From assembly GCA_021298895.1 (NCBI GenBank), contig JAJTHK010000093.1, positions 1 through 32,006 of the forward strand: DNA of 32,006 bases. The letters run 5' to 3'. Within the stretch, counting starts at the first letter, position 1. Each line of letters begins with the position of its first letter. A program made the translations under genes and the position numbers. Below are positions 15,264 to 23,877 of this stretch, one piece after another. The DNA is from Luteolibacter sp. (GTDB taxonomy: Bacteria > Verrucomicrobiota > Verrucomicrobiia > Verrucomicrobiales > Akkermansiaceae). The notes beneath the pieces were generated by a model that worked only from the letters and a program-made list of their open reading frames with translations, did not search any database and was not told where the DNA came from.

Positions 15264-16037
15264 TTATTGAGCGGAAGGTGCGCCTTGTGAGCGATTGTCT
15301 GGACGACCACCACCTTGTCGGCGATCACCACCACGATCTCCGCGGTTGTTGTTACGGTTTCCACGATCTCCGCGATCACCACGCTCGTTGCGTTCTGGTG
15401 CTTGACGGTTGTCGTCTTCTTTTTTGTTGATCCAGCATTTCACGCCGATGATACCGTAAACGGTACGGGCTTCTGCGAAACCATAGTCGAGAGGAACACG
15501 AAGGGTTTGGAGAGGCACCTTGCCTTCGCGATAACCTTCGGCACGAGCGATGTCAGCACCACCGAGGCGGCCTGCGCAACGAACGCGAATTCCTTCTGCG
15601 CCAAATTCCATAGCGGTCTGAATGGAGCGCTTCATGGCACGACGGAAAGCGATACGGCGCTCAAGTTGGATAGCGATTTGCTCGGCAACAAGTTGAGCAT
15701 CGAGCTCAGGCTTGCGGATTTCGAGGATGTCGAGTTTGACTTGTGAGTCTTTGCAGATTTTTTGGATCTCAGCCGTCATGATTTCGATCTCTTTGCCTTG
15801 GCGACCGATGATAAGGCCTGGACGTGAGGAGTGAAGAGTGACGCGGACACTGTTCCATGCGCGCTCAATGATAACACGAGCAAGACCTGCATTCACCAAC
15901 TTGGCTTTGAAGTATGCGCGGATGGCAAGGTCTTCGTGAAGTTTGGTGGTGTAGTCTTTGCCAGCGGCGTACCACTTGGAGCGCCAATCTTTATTGACGG
16001 CGAGACGGAAGGCGATCGGATTTACTTTTTGGCCCAT
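15264..16037 (-). CDS. rpsC: 30S ribosomal protein S3 with Arg/Gly/Asn-rich C-terminal tail
   Basis: S3 forms part of the mRNA entry tunnel and helicase site. The core (1-204) has MGQKVNPIAFRL, the KH-domain loop GRQG at 78-81, and the C-domain GVKCWINK end. From about residue 205 a low-complexity tail of about 53 residues follows, rich in Arg, Gly, Asp and Asn (NERGDRGDRGNRNNNRGD and RRQGGGRPDNRS). Many S3 proteins have short basic tails; this one is RGG/RGD-like and matches the style of the S5 extension in the same operon. Confidence 0.97.
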   Translation of the reverse strand: MGQKVNPIAFRLAVNKDWRSKWYAAGKDYTTKLHEDLAIRAYFKAKLVNAGLARVIIERAWNSVRVTLHSSRPGLIIGRQGKEIEIMTAEIQKICKDSQVKLDILEIRKPELDAQLVAEQIAIQLERRIAFRRAMKRSIQTAMEFGAEGIRVRCAGRLGGADIARAEGYREGKVPLQTLRVPLDYGFAEARTVYGIIGVKCWINKKEDDNRQAPERNERGDRGDRGNRNNNRGDRGGDRRQGGGRPDNRSQGAPSAQ

Positions 16038-16068
16038 GGTGTTAGGTGGAGAGTGTTAGATAAATGAA

Positions 16069-16503
16069 TTATGCGGTAGCGGCTTCGGTTGCAGCAGCGG
16101 TTTCTTCGGTGGCTGGTGCATCGGATTTCTTAGCGGCGGCCTTTTTAGGAGCGCGCTTTTTCTTTTCCGGAGCTGCACCGACGAGGGTGATGGAGATGTG
16201 TGAGCTGCGCTTCAGGATGGCGCCAGCCGAGCCTTTGGCACGTGGCATGAAACGACGGAGAGTTGGACCTGCACCGATGACCGCTTGTTTGATCACAAGT
16301 GTGCTAGTATCTAGAGAAAAATTATTTTCCGCATCCGCGATGGCAGTCTTAAGAGTCTTCGCAATGAGTTGCGCAGCCTTTTTCGGAGTGAAGGTAAGGA
16401 TATCGAGAGCGTTCGAAACGGGGAGTCCTTGGATCTCGCGGGCGACGTCGCGCGCTTTTTTAGGCGAGAGACGGACAAATTTAGTGGTGCTGGTGACTTC
16501 CAT
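16069..16503 (-). CDS. rplV: 50S ribosomal protein L22 with Lys/Ala tail
   Basis: L22 lines the exit tunnel with a long beta-hairpin. The core (1-110) shows VRLSPKKARDVAREIQGL, FTPKKAAQLIAKTLKTAIADAENN and the hairpin region GPTLRRFMPRAKGSAGAILKRSSH. A 30-residue Lys/Ala/Thr/Glu tail follows (about 112-144). It is 30 bp downstream of the unusual exported coiled-coil gene instead of directly after rpsS. Confidence 0.97.
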   Translation of the reverse strand: MEVTSTTKFVRLSPKKARDVAREIQGLPVSNALDILTFTPKKAAQLIAKTLKTAIADAENNFSLDTSTLVIKQAVIGAGPTLRRFMPRAKGSAGAILKRSSHISITLVGAAPEKKKRAPKKAAAKKSDAPATEETAAATEAATA

Positions 16504-16533
16504 GGTCGGCGGTTTGGTGAGAGTTAATTAAAC

Positions 16534-17253
16534 TTAGTTTTGGGTAAGAAGGACGGCGATGTCGCCGAGGCGGGGTGTGTGATCTTTAGAGTCGAGTTGT
16601 TCAACGAATGCTCCGGAAACTCCCTTACGGACATCTGCTAAGATGGCTTTACCGTAGGGTTGTTGTCCTTGCATGAGACGGAAGGTCATTCCGATTTTTG
16701 CGCCTTGGGTTTCCCCTAGGTTAAGGACAAGCATTCCAGATTCTTGGTCGAGGCTGACGATCCTTGCTTGCTGGAGATTGCCAGCGCGGATGTCGGGGCG
16801 GGGTTTCTGGCGGAGACCGCTGAGAGAGTCAAGCTCTCTCATAGCTGTTTCGACGCGAACGCGAGCTTCTGGGTCTGAAACAACCGCCTGGCGGAGGTAG
16901 TCTTGGACGTTGCCTGAGAGTTTGGCGGCTGAGGCTTCGAGTTGAGCGATGCGCTCGTTGGCGACCTCGAGGTCTGCAGCGGCTTGAACCAGGCGGTCGT
17001 CGCCTCCGTCGAGAAGGTTTTTACCGAGCGCTTCAAGACGTTGGCGAACTTGGTTTAGTTGTTCGCTGGAATTCTTTTCAGCTAGGTTTGCTTCTACGAT
17101 GGCGAGCTGCAGCGTACGGTTTTGCTCTTGGAGTTGGGCGATGGTTGCTTTCAGTTGCTCGGCAGAAAGTTTCTCTTCTCCATGGCACGGCACGATGATT
17201 GCGAGCAGCCCAAGGGCAGCGGCAATGCAAGGTGTATGACTGGAGGTAAACAT
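16534..17253 (-). CDS. Exported coiled-coil protein embedded in the S10 operon
   Basis: This is not a ribosomal protein and I do not recognise a named family. The 239 residues divide into three parts: a signal peptide (1-25, hydrophobic core IAAALGLLAIIV, likely cleavage after CHG before EEK); a long Glu/Gln/Ala/Leu-rich coiled coil (about 29-120, with a break at LLDGGDD near 80-86); and a C-terminal beta-rich domain (about 160-238) with VSLDQESGMLVLNLGETQGAKIG-type strands and a final LGDIAVLL. That last domain resembles the small beta domains at the end of FlgT-like or other envelope proteins (recollection, not a search). The gene lies between rpsS and rplV in the same direction, 120 bp after rpsS and 30 bp before rplV, so it should be co-transcribed. 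A periplasmic role is inferred. Confidence 0.85.
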   Translation of the reverse strand: MFTSSHTPCIAAALGLLAIIVPCHGEEKLSAEQLKATIAQLQEQNRTLQLAIVEANLAEKNSSEQLNQVRQRLEALGKNLLDGGDDRLVQAAADLEVANERIAQLEASAAKLSGNVQDYLRQAVVSDPEARVRVETAMRELDSLSGLRQKPRPDIRAGNLQQARIVSLDQESGMLVLNLGETQGAKIGMTFRLMQGQQPYGKAILADVRKGVSGAFVEQLDSKDHTPRLGDIAVLLTQN

Positions 17254-17261
17254 TTGTGGGG

Positions 17262-17372
17262 AAAACTTTAAACTTTAAATTCTAAATCCCAAGGAAGAGG
17301 CCTGAGCCGGAACTTGGAATGTGTAAGTAGAGTCTTGTTTGAGATTTAAAGTTTAAGATTTAGAGTTTAAGG
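17262..17372. repeat. AT-rich inverted segments in the rpsS to coiled-coil gene spacer
   Basis: Two AT-rich arms built from near-heptamers such as AAACTTT (17262-17290) and its opposite-orientation relative (17341-17372) flank a GC-rich middle, where CCAAG (17289-17293) pairs with CTTGG (17313-17317). The whole spacer can fold back on itself. A close relative of the first arm lies just upstream of fusA (22719-22747). It looks like an intergenic repeat or a low-complexity regulatory spacer. Confidence 0.5.
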
Positions 17373-17373
17373 A

Positions 17374-17646
17374 TTATTTCTTACCGATACCACCGTGAGC
17401 ACGGAAGATACGGGTCGGAGCGAATTCGCCGAGTTTGTGGCCAACCATGTTTTCGGTCACGTAGACAGGAACGAAAGTCTTGCCATTGTGAACGGAGAAG
17501 TTGTGGCTCACAAAGTCTGGAGTGATCATGGATTTGCGTGACCAAGTTTTGATCGGTTTGCGATCAGCACCGGCTTCGGCAACGGCATCGATTTTTGCGA
17601 GAAGCTTTTGATCGACGAATGGGCCTTTCTTGAGGGAGCGTGGCAT
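17374..17646 (-). CDS. rpsS: 30S ribosomal protein S19
   Basis: S19 sits in the 30S head and contacts S13. The 90-residue protein begins [12 protein letters not shown] and has [23 protein letters not shown] and the [18 protein letters not shown] signature. Normally rplV follows directly; here a 120-bp spacer and the exported coiled-coil gene come between. Confidence 0.98.
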   Translation of the reverse strand: MPRSLKKGPFVDQKLLAKIDAVAEAGADRKPIKTWSRKSMITPDFVSHNFSVHNGKTFVPVYVTENMVGHKLGEFAPTRIFRAHGGIGKK

Positions 17647-17676
17647 ATCTAGTTTAAGTTAGAGATTATAAAGGGA

Positions 17677-18522
17677 TTACTTGTTCTTGGTATCGTGACG
17701 CGACTCGACGATGAAAACGCTGGTGGTTTTCTTACGTTTGCGGGTCTTCTGACCTTTGGCGTGACCCCATGGTGAGAGCAAGTGTTGGCGACCACCACCG
17801 GATTTGGATTTACCCTCACCACCACCGTTCGGGTGATCCACAGGGTTCATACACATACCTCGGACGGTTGGGCGGACACCTTGCCAGCGAGTGCGGCCGG
17901 CTTTTCCGGAAACTTCGTTCATGTGGTCGCGGTTACCGACGACACCGATGGTGCAGAAGCAGGCTTCGTGAAAGCGGCGGATTTCTCCGGAGCGCATTTT
18001 AACGAGAGCCCAGCCGCCGTCACGGTTAGAGAGAACAGCGCTTTGACCCGCGGAACGTGCCACTTTACCACCGCTACCTGGAAGGAGCTCGATGTTGTGG
18101 ATTTCTGTTCCGAGAGGCACTTTACCGAGTGGCATGGCGTTACCCACTTTTGGAGCGACGTTTTCACCTGAGATCACTTTGTCACCGTCGGTCAAACCGG
18201 CAGGAGCAAGGATGTAGGATTTTACGCCATCTTTGTATTGGATAAGAGCGATACGGCAGGTGCGGTTCGGATCGTATTCAATGCCGAGCACGGTGGCTTC
18301 GACGTTGAGTTTGTTACGTTTGAAATCGACCAAGCGGTAGTGACGTTTGTGACCACCACCGATATGGCGGGTGGTGATGCGTCCGGTGTTGTTCCGTCCA
18401 CCTGAGCGCTTAAGCGGGGTGAGCAGAGACTTCTCCGGTTTGCTTTTGGTGATTTCGTCGAAAGACGGAAGCTCCTTGTAGCGCTCGGATGGTGTGTTGG
18501 GCTTGAAAGTTTTAAGTGGCAT
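17677..18522 (-). CDS. rplB: 50S ribosomal protein L2
   Basis: L2 is needed for subunit joining and peptidyl-transferase function. The 281-residue protein shows [22 protein letters not shown], the C-terminal [17 protein letters not shown] segment and [17 protein letters not shown] near the end. One departure is visible: the usually invariant HPHGGGEG reads HPNGGGEG, since the codon is AAC. The first His of that motif is retained. [18 protein letters not shown] loop follows. Confidence 0.97.
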   Translation of the reverse strand: MPLKTFKPNTPSERYKELPSFDEITKSKPEKSLLTPLKRSGGRNNTGRITTRHIGGGHKRHYRLVDFKRNKLNVEATVLGIEYDPNRTCRIALIQYKDGVKSYILAPAGLTDGDKVISGENVAPKVGNAMPLGKVPLGTEIHNIELLPGSGGKVARSAGQSAVLSNRDGGWALVKMRSGEIRRFHEACFCTIGVVGNRDHMNEVSGKAGRTRWQGVRPTVRGMCMNPVDHPNGGGEGKSKSGGGRQHLLSPWGHAKGQKTRKRKKTTSVFIVESRHDTKNK

Positions 18523-18555
18523 GACTTGCTGACGTTAAAATTGGTTTCTATTTAT

Positions 18556-18573
18556 TCCCACCGTGAGGCGGGA
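18556..18573 (-). promoter_or_regulatory. Small hairpin after the rplW stop
   Basis: On the minus strand TCCCGCC-TCAC-GGTGGGA forms a 7-bp stem with one G-U pair and a 4-nt loop, in the 58-bp rplW-rplB spacer. No U-run follows. It may mark an RNA processing site or be incidental. Confidence 0.3.
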
Positions 18574-18580
18574 TACTGGA

Positions 18581-18865
18581 TTAGATGAGGTCGAGGGATT
18601 GACCATCCGCGAGGCGGACGATGGCTTTTTTGTAACTCGGGGTACGGCCTTGGTCACCACGGCGCTTGCGGCGGATTTTACCGTCGTAGTTTGCTGTGCG
18701 GACTTTGATGACCTTCTTATCAAAAATGGTCTCAACCGCTTGTTTGATTTCGAGCTTATTGGCGTTACGATCGACTTCGAGAACGACCTCATTGTTCTGC
18801 TCTTGAAGCAGTGAGGCCTTTTCACTGAGGCGGACGTTTTTGATGACCTGGTAAATGTCTTTCAT
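18581..18865 (-). CDS. rplW: 50S ribosomal protein L23
   Basis: L23 lies at the tunnel exit and docks trigger factor and SRP. The 94-residue protein begins MKDIYQVIKNVRLSEKAS. It has the conserved VDRNANKLEIKQAVETIF helix and the KKVIKVRTANYDGK strand, and ends in a basic loop with RRKRRGDQGRTPSYKKAIV. Confidence 0.96.
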   Translation of the reverse strand: MKDIYQVIKNVRLSEKASLLQEQNNEVVLEVDRNANKLEIKQAVETIFDKKVIKVRTANYDGKIRRKRRGDQGRTPSYKKAIVRLADGQSLDLI

Positions 18866-18892
18866 GGTCGTAAGATTTCTATCGTTAAAGGA

Positions 18893-19501
18893 TTAAACAG
18901 TGCGCTGGGCGAGGGTTGAGACAGCATCACCCACCAGGATGATGACTTTAGCGAGGAGCAGTTGCTCAACGTTAACGTCGGTTGCAGTAACCAACTGAGT
19001 CCAAGCGGCATTGCGAGCGGCCAGTTTGGTGTTGTCGTCGAAGTTACCCACGAGGAGGACCTTGCGATCGGCTTGGGTGATCTCGTTAACTGCGGCGACG
19101 AAAGATTTGGTTTTTCCATCTGCGATAGCGAAGGAAGGAACCGTGAAGATTCTTTCAGCACGGGTTAGATCACCAAGCACGCGGCGGAGAGCGAGTTTAC
19201 GAACCGACTTCGGAACGCTTTTTGCGTAGGAGCGGTGACGTGGGCCGAAGACAACACCACCACCGACAAAGATCGGAGCGCGTTTGTCACCGTGACGGGC
19301 GTTACCGGTGCCTTTTTGTTTGTAGATCTTTTTGTTGTTACCACTGACTTCACCACGAGTTTTGGTGTGTGCGGTGCCGGAACGGCGGTTTGCACGATAA
19401 GCGGTGATAAGGTCATGGACTGCCTGGCGTCCTTTGTCCTCGCCGATGAGGACGAGGTTTGCGGAGGCGGCATCTGCTGCTGTGAAGGCTTTAGCTGACA
19501 T
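18893..19501 (-). CDS. rplD: 50S ribosomal protein L4
   Basis: L4 reaches the exit tunnel with its long loop and in E. coli autoregulates the S10 operon. The 202-residue protein has the loop signature KQKGTGNARHGDKRAPIFVG followed by GGVVFGPRHRSY, and the C-terminal domain ADRKVLLVGNFDDNTKLAARN. No S10-leader-like structure to support L4 control is obvious upstream of rpsJ, because fusA lies only 42 bp away. Confidence 0.97.
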   Translation of the reverse strand: MSAKAFTAADAASANLVLIGEDKGRQAVHDLITAYRANRRSGTAHTKTRGEVSGNNKKIYKQKGTGNARHGDKRAPIFVGGGVVFGPRHRSYAKSVPKSVRKLALRRVLGDLTRAERIFTVPSFAIADGKTKSFVAAVNEITQADRKVLLVGNFDDNTKLAARNAAWTQLVTATDVNVEQLLLAKVIILVGDAVSTLAQRTV

Positions 19502-19546
19502 GGCGGAAAGTTTCAGTTAGAAGGGTGAATATTGCGGTTGATCGGC

Positions 19547-20176
19547 TTACTTTTTCTTAGCAGCACGGATCGTGAGGTAGGAGCCTTTGGCGCCTGGGAC
19601 GGAACCGGAAACAAGGATGACACCGTCTTCCTCGCGCACGGCGATGACTTTGAGATTTTGCACGGTCGACTTGGTGGTTCCCATGTGACCTGGCATTTTT
19701 TGGTTTTTCCAAACGCGACCTGGAGTGGATCCAGCAGCGATGGCGCCGGAACGACGGTGCATCATGTGACCGTGTGCCATTGGTTGACCGCCGAAGTTGT
19801 GGCGTTTGACAACGCCTTGGAAACCGCGACCGATCGTGTTACCGATGACGTCGACGTATTGACCAGCGGTGAAAAGAGCGAGGCCGGGATGTTCGGTTGG
19901 AACTTCGGTGCCGTTTTCAAAGCGGAATTCTTGGACGCGGCGTTTCGGAGCGGAGCCTGCTTTTTTGAAGCGAGCGAGGTCCGGTTTGTTAACACGAAAT
20001 TCTTTTTGATCGTCAAAACCAACCTGAAGAGCGGTATAACCGTCGGTTTCAGGAGTTTTGGCTTGAAGGATGGTGTTGCCTTTCACGTCGATGACGGTGA
20101 CAGGAATGCTGGAGCCCGCTTCTTTATCGAAGATGCGGGTCATGCCGATTTTTTTACCAATGAGTCCGAGTGACAT
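19547..20176 (-). CDS. rplC: 50S ribosomal protein L3
   Basis: L3 approaches the peptidyl-transferase centre. The 209-residue protein begins MSLGLIGKKIGMTRIFD and holds NTIGRGFQGVVKRHNFGGQ. The central loop GHMMHRRSGAIAAGSTPGRV precedes KNQKMPGHMGTTKSTVQNL, a clear family signature. The upstream spacer is AT-rich, with repeated AGAGATTTNAAATTAGAG-like units (20178-20208). Confidence 0.97.
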   Translation of the reverse strand: MSLGLIGKKIGMTRIFDKEAGSSIPVTVIDVKGNTILQAKTPETDGYTALQVGFDDQKEFRVNKPDLARFKKAGSAPKRRVQEFRFENGTEVPTEHPGLALFTAGQYVDVIGNTIGRGFQGVVKRHNFGGQPMAHGHMMHRRSGAIAAGSTPGRVWKNQKMPGHMGTTKSTVQNLKVIAVREEDGVILVSGSVPGAKGSYLTIRAAKKK

Positions 20177-20227
20177 AGAGATTTGAAATTAGAGATTTAA
20201 AATTAGAGATGCGAGGCCAGGGCAATG

Positions 20228-20536
20228 TTAGATGCGGATGGTGATGTCGACACCTGCTGGCAGGTTGAGTTTTTTGAGTTCATCGACAGTGCGAGCGGTA
20301 GGATCGACGATATCGAGAACGCGTTTGTGAGTGCGGATTTCGAATTGTTCAGCGGACTTTTTGTTGACGTGAACCGAACGGTTAACGCTGAATTTTTCGA
20401 TGCGGGTAGGAAGCGGAATAGGACCAGCGACACGAGCGCCAGTGCGTTTTGCTGTCTCCACGATTTCAAGAGCCGAGCGATCGATGGCACGATGGTCGAA
20501 AGCACGCAGGCGGATCCGGATTTTCTGAGCTGACAT
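20228..20536 (-). CDS. rpsJ: 30S ribosomal protein S10 (NusE)
   Basis: S10 is part of the 30S head and, as NusE, of transcription antitermination complexes. The 102-residue protein begins [19 protein letters not shown]. It has [19 protein letters not shown] and [19 protein letters not shown]. It follows fusA after 42 bp with no tuf gene between, so the str and S10 operons run together here. Confidence 0.98.
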   Translation of the reverse strand: MSAQKIRIRLRAFDHRAIDRSALEIVETAKRTGARVAGPIPLPTRIEKFSVNRSVHVNKKSAEQFEIRTHKRVLDIVDPTARTVDELKKLNLPAGVDITIRI

Positions 20537-20578
20537 GGGATTGAGGTGGTGGTTGGTTGTGAGATGTTTGTTAGAAGA

Positions 20579-22720
20579 TTAAGCAACGCGGTCGATGGCA
20601 ATTTCCTCGACGATGTTGTTAGGGACTTGTTCGAAGTGAGAGGGTGTCATGGAGTAGGAAGCGCGACCCGATGAGAGGGTGCGAACGGCTGTTGAGTAGC
20701 CGAACATTTCCTTGAGAGGAACATTGGCGCTGACGACGGAGAAAGAGCCTTTGGACTCCATGTGTTGGATCTGGCCGCGGCGGCGATTGAGGTCGCCCAT
20801 GACGTCGCCTTGGTAGTCGTCCGGAGTGGAGACTTCGACGGCCATGATAGGCTCAAGAAGAATAGGACCTGCTTTTTTGAAAGCGTCACGCATCGCGAAG
20901 ATGGATGCCATGGTGAAAGCGTTTTCGTTAGAATCGACGTCGTGGTATGAACCGTCGAGGATATCGACATGAACATCGATAACTGGGTAGCCAGCGATGA
21001 CGCCGTTGGTGGTCGCTTCGCGGCAGCCTTTGATGCAGGCGTTGATGTATTCTTTCGGAATGGAACCACCGACGGTTTTGTTTTCAACGGTGATCCCCTT
21101 CCCTGCCTCATTAGGCTGGATGTGAAGGATGACGTGACCGTATTGACCGCGGCCGCCGGATTGTTTGACGAGTTTACCTTCGCCGCCAGCTGGCTTGGTG
21201 ATGGTCTCGCGGTAAGTGATTTGTGGAGCGCCGGTGTTGGCGTCGACTTTGAATTCGCGTTTGATGCGATCGACAATGATTTCGAGGTGAAGCTCGCCCA
21301 TTCCTGAAATGATGGTTTGGCCGGTTTCTTCATCGGTCTTGACCATGAAGGTTGGATCTTCGTCGGAGAGGCGGGAAAGTGCGAGAGCGAGCTTCTCTTG
21401 ATCGGCCTTGGTTCTTGGCTCGACAGCCATGGAGATGACTGGCTCGGGGAAAGTTGGGGGTTCGAGGACGACGTCGTGTCCTTCAGCGGCGATGGTGTCA
21501 CCGGTGGTAGCGTTTTTGAGGCCGACCATGGCAGCGATGTCACCGGCGAAGCAGGCATCGATGTCTTTGTGTTCATCTGCTTGAATGCGGATCAAGCGGC
21601 CGATGCGCTCAGACTTGCGAGTGCGTGGGTTGTAGACCGTATCGCCTTTGCGGACGACGCCAGAGTAGACGCGGAAGAAAACGAGTTTACCGACGAATTT
21701 GTCTGCCCAGAGTTTGAAGGCGAGCGCGGTGAATTTCGCGTGGTCGGTGGTTGGGATTTCGATGATGCGCTCGTGATTATCTGGGTCCATTCCTTTGGTG
21801 AATGGGATATCGAGCGGAGAAGGAAGGTAATCGATGACGGCGTCGAGGAGGTATTGAACGCCTTTGTTTTTAAAAGCAGAACCGCCGGCAACTGGGATTA
21901 GCTTGTTAGCTATGGTGGCGCGGCGGATGGCTTGTTTGAGATCTATAAGGGAGATTTCCTCTTCCATGAGGAATTTCTCACCGAGGATTTCATCGCAGTC
22001 TGCGGTGGTGGAAACGAGTTCGTCGTAGGCAGCCTTAGCGATGACTTGTTGGGTAGCATCAAGATCTTTAACGGTGTAGGTGGAACCGAACTGATCGTCG
22101 TCTGAGAAATAAACGGCCTTTTGGTTCACCACGTCGATCTGTCCCTTGAGCGAGTCTTCGGAACCGATTGGGATAAGGATGCGGACGGCGTTTGCTCCGA
22201 GTTTTTCTTTGATTTCGGAAACAACGCGTTCGAAATCAGCTCCGGTGCGATCCATCTTGTTAACGAAGACGATGCGAGGAACGTTGTATTTGGTAGCTTG
22301 GCGCCAAACGGTTTCAGTTTGAGGCTGAACCCCAGCAACGCCGCAGAATACCACGATGGCACCGTCTAAAACGCGGAGAGAGCGCTCAACTTCAGCAGTG
22401 AAGTCAACGTGCCCTGGGGTATCGATGATGTTGATGCGGTGTTTCTCTCCGTTGAAGAGTTTGGTGACGTTGTCTTCGTTGTGCTGCCACCACTCGGTGG
22501 TGACGGCTGCGGAGGTGATGGTGATACCGCGCTCGCGCTCTTGTTCCATCCAGTCGGTGGTGGCTGCGCCATCGTGCACTTCACCGATTTTATGAATCAT
22601 CCCAGTATAGAAAAGGATACGCTCGGTGAGAGTGGTCTTTCCGGCGTCGATATGCGCAGCGATCCCGATATTACGGGTTCGCTCAAGCGTATAAGGACGA
22701 TCTGGATGGTTGGGGTTCAA
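20579..22720 (-). CDS. fusA: Elongation factor G
   Basis: EF-G drives ribosomal translocation and, with RRF, recycling. The 713-residue protein has the P-loop AHIDAGKTT near residue 18, switch [20 protein letters not shown], and NKMD, followed by domains II-V with [10 protein letters not shown]. The frame begins with TTG at 22720 ([19 protein letters not shown]). No ATG or GTG upstream in frame would fit and no Shine-Dalgarno site is seen; the leader just before it is the AT-rich repeat at 22719-22747. A start at TTG gives the usual distance to the P-loop. Confidence 0.97.
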   Translation of the reverse strand: MNPNHPDRPYTLERTRNIGIAAHIDAGKTTLTERILFYTGMIHKIGEVHDGAATTDWMEQERERGITITSAAVTTEWWQHNEDNVTKLFNGEKHRINIIDTPGHVDFTAEVERSLRVLDGAIVVFCGVAGVQPQTETVWRQATKYNVPRIVFVNKMDRTGADFERVVSEIKEKLGANAVRILIPIGSEDSLKGQIDVVNQKAVYFSDDDQFGSTYTVKDLDATQQVIAKAAYDELVSTTADCDEILGEKFLMEEEISLIDLKQAIRRATIANKLIPVAGGSAFKNKGVQYLLDAVIDYLPSPLDIPFTKGMDPDNHERIIEIPTTDHAKFTALAFKLWADKFVGKLVFFRVYSGVVRKGDTVYNPRTRKSERIGRLIRIQADEHKDIDACFAGDIAAMVGLKNATTGDTIAAEGHDVVLEPPTFPEPVISMAVEPRTKADQEKLALALSRLSDEDPTFMVKTDEETGQTIISGMGELHLEIIVDRIKREFKVDANTGAPQITYRETITKPAGGEGKLVKQSGGRGQYGHVILHIQPNEAGKGITVENKTVGGSIPKEYINACIKGCREATTNGVIAGYPVIDVHVDILDGSYHDVDSNENAFTMASIFAMRDAFKKAGPILLEPIMAVEVSTPDDYQGDVMGDLNRRRGQIQHMESKGSFSVVSANVPLKEMFGYSTAVRTLSSGRASYSMTPSHFEQVPNNIVEEIAIDRVA

Positions 22721-22747
22721 AACTTTAAACTCTAAACTTTAAATTTC
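22719..22747. repeat. AT-rich near-heptamer repeat upstream of fusA
   Basis: The segment is made of AAACTTT/AAACTCT/AAATTT-like units and closely matches the arm at 17262-17290 in the rpsS spacer. It lies exactly at the fusA TTG start, in place of a Shine-Dalgarno site, so it may shape local RNA openness for initiation. Confidence 0.45.
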
Positions 22748-22764
22748 AAAAAGAAGAGGTGAAA

Positions 22765-23238
22765 TTAGAAGCGGAAGTGAGCGAAGGCGCGGTTGGCTTG
22801 TGCCATCTTGTGAACGTCGTCGCGTTTGCGAACGGCAGCACCTTGGTTGTTGGCAGCGTCTTTAATCTCGTTGGCGAGCGCAACATGCATCGGTGTGCCC
22901 TTGCGGTTGCGTGCGTAGGTGACGAGCCAGCGCATGGCGAGTGACTCGGAACGATCTGGATCAACTTCGAGAGGCACTTGGTAAGTAGCACCACCTACGC
23001 GGCGGGATTTAACCTCAACGCGTGGTTTGGAGTTTTCAACAGCACGGGTGATGACCTCGAGAGGATCAACCGTGTCGGTTCCTTCGTTGGCGCGATCGAT
23101 CGCAGCGTAAACAATGCGTTGAGCGAGCGAGCGTTTGCCGTCCTGCATGACCTTGGTGATGAGGTGGCCGACAACTGGGCTGTCGTAACGTGGATCGCGG
23201 CGATCCGGCTTGGTGAAGATTCTTTTGCGACGTGGCAT
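22765..23238 (-). CDS. rpsG: 30S ribosomal protein S7
   Basis: S7 nucleates 30S head assembly and contacts E-site tRNA. The 157-residue protein begins MPRRKRIFTKPDRRDPRY, and has VMQDGKRSLAQRIVYAA and VEVKSRRVGGATYQVPLEV. The C-terminus is KMAQANRAFAHFRF. It lies 28 bp after rpsL. Confidence 0.98.
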   Translation of the reverse strand: MPRRKRIFTKPDRRDPRYDSPVVGHLITKVMQDGKRSLAQRIVYAAIDRANEGTDTVDPLEVITRAVENSKPRVEVKSRRVGGATYQVPLEVDPDRSESLAMRWLVTYARNRKGTPMHVALANEIKDAANNQGAAVRKRDDVHKMAQANRAFAHFRF

Positions 23239-23266
23239 AACTTGAAAAGGTTAGGGATTGATGAAA

Positions 23267-23671
23267 TTACTTCTTCTTGGCTGGAGCGGCTGCTGCGCCC
23301 GGTTTTGGACGTTTTGCACCGTATTTGGAACGTGCTTGACGGCGCTTATCGATACCGAGGGTGTCAAGTGAACCACGAACGATGTGGTAACGGACACCTG
23401 GAAGGTCTTTTACCCGGCCACCGCGAACGAGAACGATCGAGTGTTCTTGGAGGTTATGACCTTCACCACCGATGTAGGCGATGACTTCAAAGCCATTGGT
23501 AAGACGCACTTTGGCGACTTTACGTAGCGCGGAGTTCGGCTTCTTTGGCGTCCGGGTCATGACCTGGAGGCAAACGCCGCGGCGCTGTGGGCAGTTTACG
23601 AGAGCAGGCGATTTCGACTTCTCGACTGGAACGTGGCGTCCTTTGCGAACGAGCTGATTAATGGTCGGCAT
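23267..23671 (-). CDS. rpsL: 30S ribosomal protein S12
   Basis: S12 sits at the decoding centre. The start is the ATG at 23671 ([11 protein letters not shown]), preceded by AAGGAA. The frame stays open 66 codons further upstream, but that part is unlike S12. The 134-residue protein has [13 protein letters not shown] and [20 protein letters not shown] followed by PGVRYH. The lysines linked to streptomycin response are the wild-type ones. A short Ala/Pro/Lys tail ends the protein. It is the first gene of the entire cluster. Confidence 0.97.
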   Translation of the reverse strand: MPTINQLVRKGRHVPVEKSKSPALVNCPQRRGVCLQVMTRTPKKPNSALRKVAKVRLTNGFEVIAYIGGEGHNLQEHSIVLVRGGRVKDLPGVRYHIVRGSLDTLGIDKRRQARSKYGAKRPKPGAAAAPAKKK

Positions 23672-23849
23672 GATTTCCTTCGTGTTTCTGGATTTGTCTA
23701 AAAAATGAGTTGTTGGGACAAACCGGCACGAAGACGGGGTTTTTATAACCCGCAATCGCTTTTTTCCGGAGCTGCACCCGATAATTTCCCTGTATTGTGG
23801 CTGATTTGCGGCGTTTTTTATGCCGGTCAGCCTCGCTGTGGGGGGCGGG

Positions 23850-23877
23850 ACTTTATTCAGCGGAATCAATCTGACAA
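23850..23877 (-). promoter_or_regulatory. Possible promoter of the ribosomal cluster
   Basis: On the minus strand TTGTCA (-35-like, 23872-23877) is separated by 16 bp from TAAAGT (-10-like, 23850-23855), about 180 bp before the rpsL start. The match to sigma-70 consensus is moderate. The leader that would follow contains a short GGGTT/AACCC hairpin near 23738-23752. No other promoter candidate of similar quality was found by eye. Confidence 0.35.

Noticed and set aside
19532-20173. Plus-strand ORF of 213 codons antisense to rplC.
   Set aside because: Antisense shadow of rplC with no domain of its own.
23672-23869. N-terminal extension of S12 by 66 residues.
   Set aside because: The extension does not resemble S12, overlaps the presumed leader, and ATG 23671 has an AAGGAA site and the family N-terminus.
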